The notes under the pieces were generated by a model. It saw only the letters and a list, made by a program, of their open reading frames with translations, searched no databases and was not told where the DNA came from. A stretch of 64,000 nt of DNA, from NCBI GenBank assembly GCA_037176705.1, contig CM073886.1, positions 126,386,001-126,450,000 of the forward strand, in the 5' to 3' direction. The DNA is from Molossus alvarezi (lineage: Eukaryota > Chordata > Mammalia > Chiroptera > Molossidae). Below, one piece after another: positions 12,500 to 22,727 of the stretch; the first letter of the stretch is position 1, and every line of letters begins with the position of its first letter. The translations under genes and the position numbers were made by a program.

Positions 12500-12645
12500 C
12501 AGTTCTGTTCTACCCGTTTCAACTCTGGGACTCGGAGCAAGTCGTTTAACTTCCCAGCTCTTCCACTTCTTGTCTTAAAACAGATAGCGACGCCTTCTCA
12601 GAAAGCCAGGCATGAGAGTTCAGTGAGATAGCACAGTTACTGGTA
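12500..12645 (+). mobile_element. MIR fragment
   Basis: The segment 'ctgttctaccc..caactctgggactcggagcaagtcg' followed by 'ttaacttcccagctcttcc' matches the MIR core and 3' half (the 'gtgaccttgggcaagtcact...ctcagtttc' region), diverged. Confidence 0.65.
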
Positions 12646-13645
12646 AGAGAGCTTCAGTACCGGTAATCTCTGTGTTTGCCTTCTCTTCACGGCGGGGGGA
12701 CAAGGACAGTCAAGTCGCTGTTCAAGAAAGTACGCTATGCCCATTACCGTGATCCCCGCGTAGAATGAGCTGTGGCAGATGGTGGGGGAAGGCGTGGGTG
12801 CCAACGCCCCACTCTGGCGCCCGCTCTTGCCCAAACACAGCTTCACAGAATAATGGTTTGATGTTACACAGTGGGCTTCCAGGTACGATTTCGTGGGAAT
12901 GAATAATTCAGCACACTTTAAGAAGGCAGAAAGGCGTGGCTGAGATGATCCCCCAGCCCCTCCCGCTTCCCTGCTTGGTGCACTCACGTGGTCGGAATGG
13001 GTGGTCACGGGAACACGTCACTTCCCACTGGAGATGAGTGATCAAAGATCCAAGTATGTACCCCACTATACCTGCTAAGTCACGGAATCATTTCTGTACG
13101 TTATGAAAGGATCTTCAGGTGTGACCAGCAGATTTCTGGCTCCTTTGTTACCTTCTCCACATCCCCACAGCCCCTGGCTTCCCACTTGCTCCTGCCCAGG
13201 CAAGTAAGGTTTTCTCAAAGGCAAAGATGGAATTTATTTGCCAGTATTTTGACTCTGGGTTCCTTTGCAACGGTGATGTTTAACTTCACCTAGTCGTCCT
13301 CGCAGCGTTAACCAGCAGCAAGAGCGGATCTCGTAAGCGTTCTGAGATACCTCTAACGAGGACTTCCTTCTTCCAGTGCATGGGAGTACCCAGGTGCTAG
13401 CTCCACCCACATGCCTTTGATAAAGGAACAGGGTTGGCACCCCAAACGTTCATCTGGGGTCAGCAGTTAGTAATCAAACCAAGAACGTGCCATTCCCAGG
13501 GGTTTTGAGAAGATGACTGAATGCAAGAAGTGGTTTTATATGGTGCACTGAGTCATTTCTTATAGGATATACTTAATCAGAACAACATGGTTGGACAGGA
13601 ACTCACAGGAAAAAAGGGGTTACAATAGTTTTGAGATTTGGGGCC
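12646..13645. other. Gene-free sequence
   Basis: Unique sequence of medium GC. Nothing specific recognised. Confidence 0.35.
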
Positions 13646-13699
13646 TAGGTGAGGGCCTCTCAGCCTTGGCACTGTTGACATTTTAGGCCAGATCAGTGT

Positions 13700-13735
<36 letters not shown>

Positions 13736-13908
13736 TGGAAGGTGTCTTGTGCATTGTGACCTGTTAGCAGCAGCCATGACCTCTGCCCCGTAGGTGGCAC
13801 CAACAGCACCCAGCACCCTAAGCTGTAACAACCAAAGGGTCTCTAGACATTGCTAATTGTCCCCTGGGGGACAGATGGCCTCCAGTGGGGAACCACTGAT
13901 CTAGATTC
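13646..13908 (+). mobile_element. hAT-Charlie MITE (MER20-like) with internal (TG)n
   Basis: Shows the ordered landmarks of a short hAT-Charlie derivative: 'ctctcagccttggcactgttgacatttt', 'gtcttgtgcattgtga', 'acaaccaaagggtctctaga' and 'cattgctaattgtcccctggg', ending GGGGAACCACTGATCT. The termini are mutually inverted (tctcagcc / ggggaaccactg). A pure TG tract (about 13696-13734) has expanded inside it. The exact family name is from memory, so only the superfamily is firm. Confidence 0.75.
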
Positions 13909-15721
13909 AGTGGTGGCCTGTTGACATGACAGGGCCCAGGGTCATTGTAGGGATCAAGTGAGATAAAGCCTGTTTTACTATGTTTAAAGTAAAATGAATA
14001 TTTATACAGATGATTGCAGTACACCCATTACCTTTTCACTGGTTCATTTGTTCATCCATCTAACACCTTTCTGCGCCAAGTGCTAGAGACCCATAAATAA
14101 ATAAACCTTGAGAGGCTTCAAGGTCCGCCGGGTAAGCAAAGAGGTAAGGAAAAAAAGAGAGACCATGTGAGACATCCCATAATGAGCATATTGTATAACA
14201 TGCACAAAGCATGCTGGGAGCCCCACGAAAGGATGGGCTGCCTCTGACCCAAACCATAGAAAACCAGCGGGACTATGAGCCGAAGGTCTGTAACAGTTAC
14301 TAGTTGGCTAATTGGGACTAATTCCTTCTCACACAATGCCATGTTTTCAAGCTATTTTGCCAGAAGTATTTAAGGTGCCTGCTGACAGACAGTATTCAGC
14401 ACAGATTAAGGTGTTATCATTTTTTAGAGCTACTCTTAAAGCGGTATGAAATCTGAATGAGCAACTTAAGAACTGAAGTCGTCACAGACATTTGTCATTT
14501 TCCCCTGTCCTTTTTCATACCTGCTCTGATGATAGCAAATGAACAAAAACAGTAAAATAAAGATAAAAACTCCAACCCAGACTTCCTTGAGTAGTCACAG
14601 ATATCAGAGACACAGGATAATACCAGGTCTAAACAAGTCCGGAATACATTCTTCGTGTGCACCTTGATTCTTCATTTCAGATCTCTTGATTCCAAAAGAA
14701 ACGTTCTTAGCACTGTGAACACCTGTTATAGACTCTAAATCTGACATTGTATATGCGGAGAGAAATAATTCTGCCTGAGTAATTACCTGCTAGTACCAAG
14801 GAGATTGTGTTGACCATCATGAAAAGACTGGAATGTTCAAGCTTTCATCCAGGGTGTTCTACATTAAACTTCATCGTTAACAAGGAAGCCCCATCTAAAA
14901 GCCTGGAGTACATTTACATGACAGGGCCCCTCCGAGCCTCCTCTTCAAGTTTACCTGGTCCACGTACTTCTAGGGTGAATAGAGCAACAGTTGTTCGGTT
15001 ATGAGTCACGTTGCTTTGGAAGAGCACCCTTGCAGGCTGTCACTCACGCTTATTTATGAGGAATGCAACAACTTAAACATCCGCTAGCGAGTCCCCCCGA
15101 GTGCACAGTCACATCTGAGTGCCCCCAACAAATGCTTCTTGTCACCTCTCTTCTAGAATTAAAGGCTGCTGGGGTGAACTGGGAGACACACGTGACCATT
15201 TACTAAGACGCAGGGGAGAGTGTGAGCATCAAAGCCAGCTCTTGAAATTAATATAGTTGGTGTGAGATTAACGTTCCTCCCTCTAAGACCTGCCTTTTAC
15301 CACTAGAGAAATTAATTTCCATTTTTAAGGTTACATTAATATGGAACAATCCATGTACTGACTGTCACATGCCTTTGGAATAATCATGCCATGCTGTTAT
15401 TTCAAGTATCACAAGTGAAACAAACAAAGAGCTGACAGGTGGATCTTGGGGTGCATTCAGAATCCTTGTGATAACATCTCCAATATTTTTTAATCTCAAT
15501 TTGATTATATTTATGAGAAACAAACATACCATATATAGGCATAAGCATGTACCAATAGCCCTTATTTGGCAGCTCATTATATAAACGTAGTCTGTATTAT
15601 GATTAATAAATCAGAAATTTATTGGGTATATTGATGTCTTATCTCTGGGTTGAGCTAATTGCCTTCAACCTCCCTCACTTAGAAAAGCCTATACTTTCCA
15701 TAAAGTTATCAGGAGTCAATT
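13909..15721. other. Gene-free sequence; AT-rich, repeat-poor to the right
   Basis: The 14040-14115 stretch has a weak L2 flavour ('tcatttgttcatccatct'). From about 14340 to 15660 no repeat family is recognisable. The 15240-15660 part is AT-rich and dense in TAAT/ATTA motifs, consistent with but not proof of conserved noncoding DNA. Confidence 0.4.
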
Positions 15722-15803
15722 CATGCAACGAAATTTTTTGAGCACCTACTACGTGCCAGGCACTATTCTACGTGCTTGGAATGTGTCCATAAACAAGAAA
15801 GAT
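15722..15803 (+). mobile_element. L2-like LINE fragment
   Basis: TTTTTTGAGCACCTACTACG, then 'tgccaggcactattctacgtgcttggaa' and 'ataaacaagaaagata', is the characteristic phrase found near the 3' part of mammalian L2 copies. It ends at a poly(A) run. Confidence 0.65.
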
Positions 15804-15851
15804 AAAAAAAAAAAAAAAAAAAACTCCTGCTGTCGTGAAGCTTTCCTTAAT

Positions 15852-15887
<36 letters not shown>
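15804..15887. repeat. Poly(A) run and (GT)n microsatellite
   Basis: About 20 A residues at 15804-15823, then ordinary sequence and an uninterrupted GT tract at about 15854-15887. Confidence 0.95.
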
Positions 15888-16139
15888 GAAGGCAGCATGT
15901 GTGAGGGTGAGGCAGATATTAGACTGTACAATAATAATTAAATTATCTGGAATGTTAGAAGGTAAAGAGAGCTATGGAAAACTATTCCATTTGGTCCTCG
16001 TTGGAGTGGACCCAAAAGTTGACCTTGACTATCTTATATGAATCTCCTCGGTTTGAAATGTTAGCAATCAATTTAAAATAATTTGACTCTAAACGTGTGC
16101 TCATGGTCCGCGCGGAGGCCGCAGCACCAGCCCTCGCTG
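15888..16139. other. Gene-free sequence
   Basis: Unclassified. May include part of the neighbouring L2 or MIR relics. Confidence 0.3.
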
Positions 16140-16290
16140 TTGACTACTGAGGAAGGCCAGGCCCAGAGGGAGATGACTTTCCCAAGACTCCAGCAGTGAC
16201 CAGCAGGAGTGGGGCCCAGCTGTGGCCAGCCTTCGAGTTGCTGGAATCTACTTGAAAATCTGCTGTGAAACATTGCAGAGTTGGACGTGT
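16140..16290 (-). mobile_element. MIR fragment
   Basis: The plus strand reads 'actactgaggaaggccaggcccagagggagatgactttcccaagactcc', the reverse of the MIR motif for a fraction of bases 'gtgaccttgggcaag...cctcagtttcc'. Diverged but ordered as expected. Confidence 0.7.
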
Positions 16291-16689
16291 CCTAAGGTGC
16301 TGCCAGGTGGCCTCCTGAAGGCAGCATGGTCCACAGCAGGGAGCAGATTTTGAGATGTGTGAATTAGGTGGAGACAAGACCCTTATGACGTCACTCTACT
16401 CTCCCATGTGGCAAGCAGCCACAGAAGCGTGACCCCCCGTTTATGTGCCCTCGTTCATCTGTCTCAGTCACATTTCCTATGCTCCCTGGAGCACCAGAAG
16501 ACACGGCTGGGGTGGGTCTGTGGTCTTGTCACTGTGGCTCTCTCTTCTGTCTCCTCCGCTCCTGTTTGGCATGGAACTTGGACTTAACCATCAATCTCAG
16601 AGTTCCACTAAGTCACAGGATGAAAAGATTGTAAATTCAAGAGAAGGACAGAATTGACAGGGCACTGCGTGTGGGGATGGAATGGAACA

Positions 16690-16840
16690 AACGAAGTCAA
16701 TGCCGTGGATTCTAGGCTCACCACCCTGCGGTGGCCTCGCTGGAACTTGGTTTTCCCAACTGTAAATGGGGCTTCCAATCTTCCTACTTACGAGCTGGTG
16801 GTGAGGATTAAAGGTTGACAGAGAGTGTGTCTGTAATAAC
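16690..16840 (+). mobile_element. MIR fragment
   Basis: 'tggttttcccaactgtaaatggggcttcc' followed by 'ggtggtgaggattaaagg' follows the MIR 3' half (tttcctcatctgtaaaatgggg ... gaggattaaatgag). Confidence 0.72.
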
Positions 16841-17914
16841 ACTAGAAATTACAGCTCACACTCTAGTTGCTTCTGCCCATTCTTTCTCCAGAGATAGGTT
16901 GGTAGAGGGATAGACAAGTTTACCATCATTGTGAAGGTTGCTTTTGGCGTATTTTATGTCAGTGACATGAGTCTTCTGAGAGTTAGGAGGGACCTCAGAC
17001 ATTCAACGGGCCCAAACTTTTGTTTCTCAGAATAAGCTGGGAGTTTTTGTTTTGTTTTTAAAATATAGATTCATAAGCTCTAATCCTAGAGATTCCAACA
17101 CATACGACAGGGTGAGGCCCTGGGGTTTGCTTGCATCCGTGTTATGTGTTTGCGATTGTGTAGTTTAGGAAAACTCCAAATATGAATCTGCAGATGAGCT
17201 GGTTTGGGAAAACTTGCTCCAATGTCCTACTAAAGCTGAACTTCCCCCTCCTCCCCCCGGCTTCACTTAGAAATGGAAAACCTGTAATTACTCAGGCACT
17301 CATCCTTCCTACTCAGTTAACTTGCCCCCGGAGCCCCCATTACTTGGCTCCCCACCTTGGCAGCTCTATTGCCCAGCACCCACATGAATCTATTTTGACA
17401 TCCTCTCCTTTCCACCTACTGCCCTCTAGTGGAGGTGCGGACAAGCGGCAAACTGTTGAAATGGGTTGGCCAGTCTGAGCTGGTGAGCTCACAGAGGTCA
17501 GTGCAGGTCCCCACAGAAGTGTCCACAGACCACGGCTATGAGAGAAACCATTAACCTCAAGCTGTTGGGACACTGTTTGCACACAGCTTACATTTAGAGC
17601 AGGGCTTTATAAAGACCTCAGCATCTATTTATGGTTTATTTCCAGGTTTCAGAAATTTACCTGGAAAGGATTATCCTTGGGATATTTTTGCTTCTTCGTC
17701 CTTCATTTCTTTCTCTTTCATTTACCCAAATTCCACCTCTTGTAACAAGAAGGTGGTACTTCCCTACCTCTCCCAACCTAGGGTTTTCCAAAGCTTGCAA
17801 AAAATGAGGGTATATTTATTTAATAGCTACAGTTTAGAAGCTTTTAGTCACCAGGAGAAAGGGACTGATGTGACCTCGGTGTTGGCAGTGTAATGGACAC
17901 AGGTGACGTGTTCA
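16841..17914. other. Gene-free sequence; possible MER5/MER3-type trace
   Basis: A stretch at 17040-17135 ('aaaatatagattcataagc...gagattcc...ggtgaggccctgggg') resembles a diverged hAT-Charlie MITE. The remainder is unique. Confidence 0.35.
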
Positions 17915-18105
17915 CCTGGCATCCCTCCAAGACCCTGGGAGGTACCTGTAGTAACCCTCTTTCCCAGGCCGTGGGGAGGTTGAGAGTTGGAGGAGATCGT
18001 AGTACGTCACGCAGAGAGGTACTGAGTCGGAACCAGAACTCAGGCTGGCTGATGGAAAGTCCTCAGGGGGCCCCATCCTGTGCTCTGCCTCTCCACACAG
18101 TGACT
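17915..18105 (-). mobile_element. MIR fragment
   Basis: Reverse-oriented MIR. The plus strand shows 'ctgggaggtacctgtagtaaccctctttccca', 'agagaggtactgagtcgg' and 'aaccagaactcaggctgg', matching in order the reversed 3' half, core and tRNA-proximal part. Confidence 0.75.
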
Positions 18106-18509
18106 GTTTAGTCTTCTACTTAGTAATAAAGAGATAATAGCATTTATGGTAAATGACGGTAAGTCTCATGATACTATTTGCATAGTAAAATCATTCAACT
18201 TTTCTTTTCATTGATGTGCGATCATCACTGCATCTCTGCACAGTCCCCAGTTCCTCCGTGATCCAAAATTGTTTAGCAGAGGAACTCGGCAAGTGGGTCA
18301 GTTTGAGTAGGAGGCGAGGACAGAACAAGCCACAGATGGATGCAAAGTTGAGAAGAGCTATGACAAGGTTGGTGCCATACATTCGTGCAAGCTTGGGCGA
18401 AACTCTTAGTTATCTACATCAACCAGAAAAGCAGAACTCATAGACCAAGCACCGTAACAAGGGTAAACCTACGCAGGTACAACAATCACATAGGATCCTG
18501 TAGGGGATG
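18106..18509. other. Gene-free sequence
   Basis: Unique sequence. An open stretch at 18216-18443 has no splice sites in phase and no recognised similarity. Confidence 0.35.
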
Positions 18510-18543
18510 GACACACGCACACACGCACACACACACACACACA
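18510..18543. repeat. (CA)n microsatellite
   Basis: CA/CG-interrupted dinucleotide repeat, ACACACGCACACACGCACAC and onwards. Confidence 0.95.
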
Positions 18544-18733
18544 GAGTTTACCCTTCTTGTTGGTGGTTTTTTACTCTTCTTTTATCCTTGACTGCTAATA
18601 TCTTGGTAAGTGATTTTTTTCTTAAGGAACATAAGCAATGTAAGAGTTCATTTGACTGACTAGCTTTTTCTTGCTACTGTCTATTATTACTATTGGAATA
18701 CTAGCATACAATCCTTTCAATTTCTTACTGGGA

Positions 18734-18779
18734 TGTGTGTGCATGCATGCACACACACACACACACGCATACACACGCC
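18734..18779. repeat. Alternating purine-pyrimidine palindrome plus (CA)n
   Basis: A perfect 24-bp palindrome (18734-18757, centred on GCATGC) in which TG repeats on the left mirror CA repeats on the right, continuing as (CA)n to about 18779. The tract strictly alternates purine and pyrimidine. Confidence 0.95.
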
Positions 18780-18939
18780 TGAACTGCCTTTTTTCCTGCA
18801 AGGATAGAAAGTCCAGCTCTGTAGATAGGAGGATTTGCTTTGAGTCCCAGCTGCCTCCGGTCTCTGTGTGGACAGGTGAGTACGGAGAGAACAGTGGTTA
18901 CTCTGGGTCTCAGCTCTCTGCCCGCCTGACATTTTTAGA

Positions 18940-19012
18940 CCTTGTTAAACTCAGCCGGGTAAGTGAACTCGAGTGAGACTCAGTTTCCCCTATAAAATCA
19001 GGATTGTGTTAC
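18940..19012 (+). mobile_element. MIR 3'-half fragment
   Basis: 'ttgttaaactcagccgggtaagtgaactcgagtgagactcagtttcccctataaaatcagg' follows the MIR phrase 'ttaaccttctgagcctcagtttcctcatctgtaaaatggg'. Confidence 0.65.
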
Positions 19013-19819
19013 AGATGTGCCTGACTTGACAGGCTTGTCCCAGGGGTTCTGCGGGGCTCTTCCGGCTCTGGGAACTGTCCCTTCATTGGTGCGACCATTG
19101 AAGCCTCTGAACAGTTCAGTGAAAATGGTATCGATTAAGCTTAAATAGCCATCAGTGGCATCTGAATGACACACCTGGCGTGAATGCTGCTTTCGTCCTT
19201 CCATCGGTTTTCTGTCGTGTGGGTTTTCTAGTTCATAAATAGCCTGGAAACACACGCCCAGCGGACACAGTTGGAGATCCTGGAGTAAGCCTTCTGTGAA
19301 CAATGGCACCTTATTTGTCGTTTGATTTGATTTTGTTGTGGGTTCGAGTTTTCTGGTGTAGGCACATCTGGCTGGAGAGCTGAAGGCTGAGCTCCGAGCT
19401 CCAGGCCGAGTCAGGATCCCAGTGCCACCCCAGGAATGTTCCAGCAACTCCCTGTGCCTCCCCCCGCAGCCAAACCAGTCCAGCTTCCAGCAGGAAGAGT
19501 CACTGTTGCTGCCCGCTTACCACTTGGTAACTGTGCTCGTAGCTGACTTGTTTAAAATCAAAATCTGAAAAGTAACTTTATCCCCCAAAGCTTTCCCCCA
19601 CCGAAGCTTCAGGTTCCAAGGAATGATCATCTCGTTCTTTTCTGATGACTAGGTAAATGTACAGACATAATCCCCGTAAGAAGTTTGAACATGAAAGAGG
19701 TTCGCGCAGCTGAGAGCGAGCTGCCTGCACCCGCATGCGCACCGCCCAGGGCTGCAGGCGCTGCCCACAGGGGGCCGACCGCGTGGGCACCCCACAGCGA
19801 GGGACCTTGGGGGGGCGTC
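19013..19819. other. Gene-free sequence
   Basis: Unique sequence. No exon with coherent splice sites was found. Confidence 0.35.
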
Positions 19820-19975
19820 CCCTCTCTCTGCCTCAGTTTCCTCAGATGTAAAAGGGGACAACAGCAGTGCCTAGCACACAGGTCCTTCTGAGGATCAAAT
19901 ACGTTAATACGTGCAAAGAGCTTTCCAATCCACCTGGCACAGAAGCGCTCACTACATCGATGTGAGCCGTTGCTC
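19820..19975 (+). mobile_element. MIR fragment
   Basis: Clear MIR 3' half: CTGCCTCAGTTTCCTCAGAT, 'gtaaaaggggacaacagcagtgcctagcacac', 'gaggatcaaatacgttaatacgtgcaaagagc' and a terminal 'cctggcacag'. Confidence 0.85.
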
Positions 19976-22258
19976 AGGAAACTAAGAAAGAGCCCGAGTC
20001 GTCGGGTTTGGTGGGATGCAGATGTTTTCCTTCCTTCCTTCTCTGTTTTCTGACCCACTTTGCTTACCAGCTCTCCACGCTGCCTCCCCTTTCTGCTGCT
20101 CCCAACTTAAGAACTTTCAGCAAAAACAAAACCAAACAAGCATTTAGAAGAGAAGCAGAGGCGTGCCCTTGGACAGGTGCCAAGCTGTCCGTGTCCTTTT
20201 CAGCTAAAGTGACTGTATCCAGCCGCCGTGGGCTTTCTGACAGAAGAAGGCTTTTCCCTTAAGAAATGGGTTTACCTTTATGATAGACGGACGGTTCTCC
20301 GTCCAGGCGGACGGGAATGGGCGCAGTGATCAAATAGGGCAGCCAGGCTCCGGGATCTAATGGATGAACACCGAGGGGATGTTATTACGCTTTCGGGAGG
20401 GAGGTTGGCTCTGAGAAGTGTCCTTGTCTCCCTTCACCAGCCTTTGGTTTTAGCTGCTGCACTTTGTACAGGCGACGCTGGTGAACGTGTGTGGAAGTCA
20501 CGGTCCAGCACAGTCACCCTCGGGCCCTTGGTGTGTCTCTCCAGACTCCACAAGGCCCCACTGACCTCGGAGGGCCTTTCTTGCCAGGCCATGAGTGCAT
20601 CTGAGCCGGAGGGCTGGGATCGCAGCCAAATCTGAATGAAGGTGCAAAATGTAGACTAAAAAAAGCCCGGACACGTGGCACTGGGTAGAGCAGATACCCG
20701 TGGTTTATAAATAACGCGGATCGGGGAAGGGGGTGAGGGTCACGGTAAGAAGTTGTTGTCCAGTCCTTGGGGTCAGTCTCCCCATTTCTAAAACTGAACG
20801 CCAAAGAGATAGACCCTTAAAAAAATGGGCTCCGGAATAAAATTAATTCCACCTGGGCTCATTTATTTTCTTATCAAGAGATTTCCAAGTTCGGCAGTAA
20901 GCGCAGGGTTTCTTTTATTTGGGATGCATTAAAAACCATGTATAATTTTCAAACAAACGAATGAAAACAAAACAAAAGCAGGAAAGAAACACCATAAAAA
21001 GAGGATGCTTTTCTGGGGTGGTCTAAGACCGTGATGCTACAGACACAGGAATACTTCGGCATTTCACTGAAACAGTGTCCTTCTCTCGATAACCCACCGG
21101 TGCGGGGATGGATGGACCTAACACAGAAGGAATAAGGAAATCAGTGACTTGGGAAAGTTTTCTTTTCTTTCCTCCCTTTCTGTTTTTGGCTTTGTTTTTC
21201 CCTTGTCTCAAAACCAAAAGGGATTTGAATTCTGGTGCAGAGCTCCCAAGACCAGAGGGTCAGGGAAGGCCGCTCCAGGCTGGAAGCTGTGATCTTATCG
21301 CTGGGCTCCCCTCCCCCTTCCTCCCTGGGAGCCCGGAGGCCTTCCTGTTTATCGGCAGTGTTCCGCTCCTTGTCCTTCCTTAGGGATAGGGATGTTGAAG
21401 GATATCTTTTGCTGTTGTTCTTTAAAGAAACAGAGACGTGGTTTGTTCTCCTCACAAAGCCATTCCTTGGCACAGGGAACCACAGCTAACGAACTGAAGA
21501 ACAAGACCAGGGGGTTAGACACGTGGGACCATGCGCCTTCTTGGCGGCTAGACCCCACTTCCTGCCCACTTCATGTCTTCCCACCCACCTCCATCTCCAC
21601 CACACCTTGTGGTCACGTGTGGGCCCTCGCTGTGACGTCTGATCTCCCAGGAGTGACCCACTGGCTCAGAGCCAGTCTTCTGAGAGGGAACCAACTAGTC
21701 CTCTCTCCTTGCCAGACCCCTGTGTCTCCCCCAGAGCAGGCTGAGTCAGGGAGACAGACGCTCAGTGTCCACGTGTGTCTTGCTTAAAGCTGTGATCATT
21801 GGCGTTTGCATCTCACTTTCAAAATGAAAATGATGCCTTGACTGGGGTGGTACTGCTGACACGTCTGGGGGTGTCAGGGAAGCGTCTGTGAGGATACAGG
21901 CCCTGCCAGCAGAGGCCAGGCAGCATGCGTGGTGACAAGGGGCCCTGTCTGTTTGTGGGAGAAGGTCGAATTCGAACTCAGCACTTTACACTTTCTCCAG
22001 AGTAATTGGAGAATTTGAGCTCATTTGAGTCCATCAGTTGAATCTAATTGGATCTTTTAGATCAACAATCCTGCTGTTCCTTGAAAATCATTCCCCAGGC
22101 TGTTCAGGATTCTTTAATTAACTTCTTGGGTTATTTGTTTAACCATCAATGACTTCACTCATGTTTCTAATTATTCAGGCCACAGTAAGATATTTTACAA
22201 CGTATCAGGAGAGCCTACCTCACCTGCCTCACGGAAACTGAGAAACCTTAGAAGAACC
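19976..22258. other. Gene-free sequence; repeat-poor block near its right end
   Basis: No exon or repeat family was recognised. The 21960-22195 part (TAATTGGAGAATTTGAGCTC; 'tctttaattaacttcttgg'; 'ctaattattcagg') is AT-rich, unique-looking and carries several homeodomain-type TAATTA/ATTA cores. Confidence 0.4.
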
Positions 22259-22727
22259 ACACTCCCCCGCCAACAGTCAGATAACTCTCCCCCCCCCCGC
22301 CAACAGTCAGATAACTCTTCCCTCCCCCCGCCAACAGTCAGATCGCTCTTTCCTCCCCCGCCAACAGTCAGATCACCCTTTCCTCCCCCATCAACAGTCA
22401 GATCACTCTTCCCTCCCCCTACCAACAGTCAGACCACTCTTCCCTCCCCCCACCAACAGTCAGATCACCCTTCCCTCCCTCCCGCCAACAGTCAGATCAC
22501 TCTTCCCTCCCCCCGCCAACAGTCAGATCACTCTTCCCTCCCTCCCACCAACAGTCAGATCACTCTTTCCTACCCCCCGCCAACAGTCAGATAACTCTTC
22601 CCTCCCTCCCACCAACAGTCAAATCACTCTTTCCTACCCCCCGCCAACAGTCAGAAAACTCTTCCCTCCCCCCACCAACAGTCAGATCACTCTTCCCTCC
22701 CTCCCACCAACAGTCAGATCACTCTCC
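22259..22727. repeat. C-rich minisatellite, ~31-bp unit, 15 copies
   Basis: Fifteen copies of a unit with an invariant core CAACAGTCA followed by GATCACTCTT and a variable pyrimidine run (CCCTCCCTCCC or CCTACCCCCC). Spacing varies by a few bases because the C/T run changes length. Copies 9-14 alternate two run types, suggesting expansion by pairs. The minus strand is G-rich, with a run of six G in many units. Confidence 0.96.
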
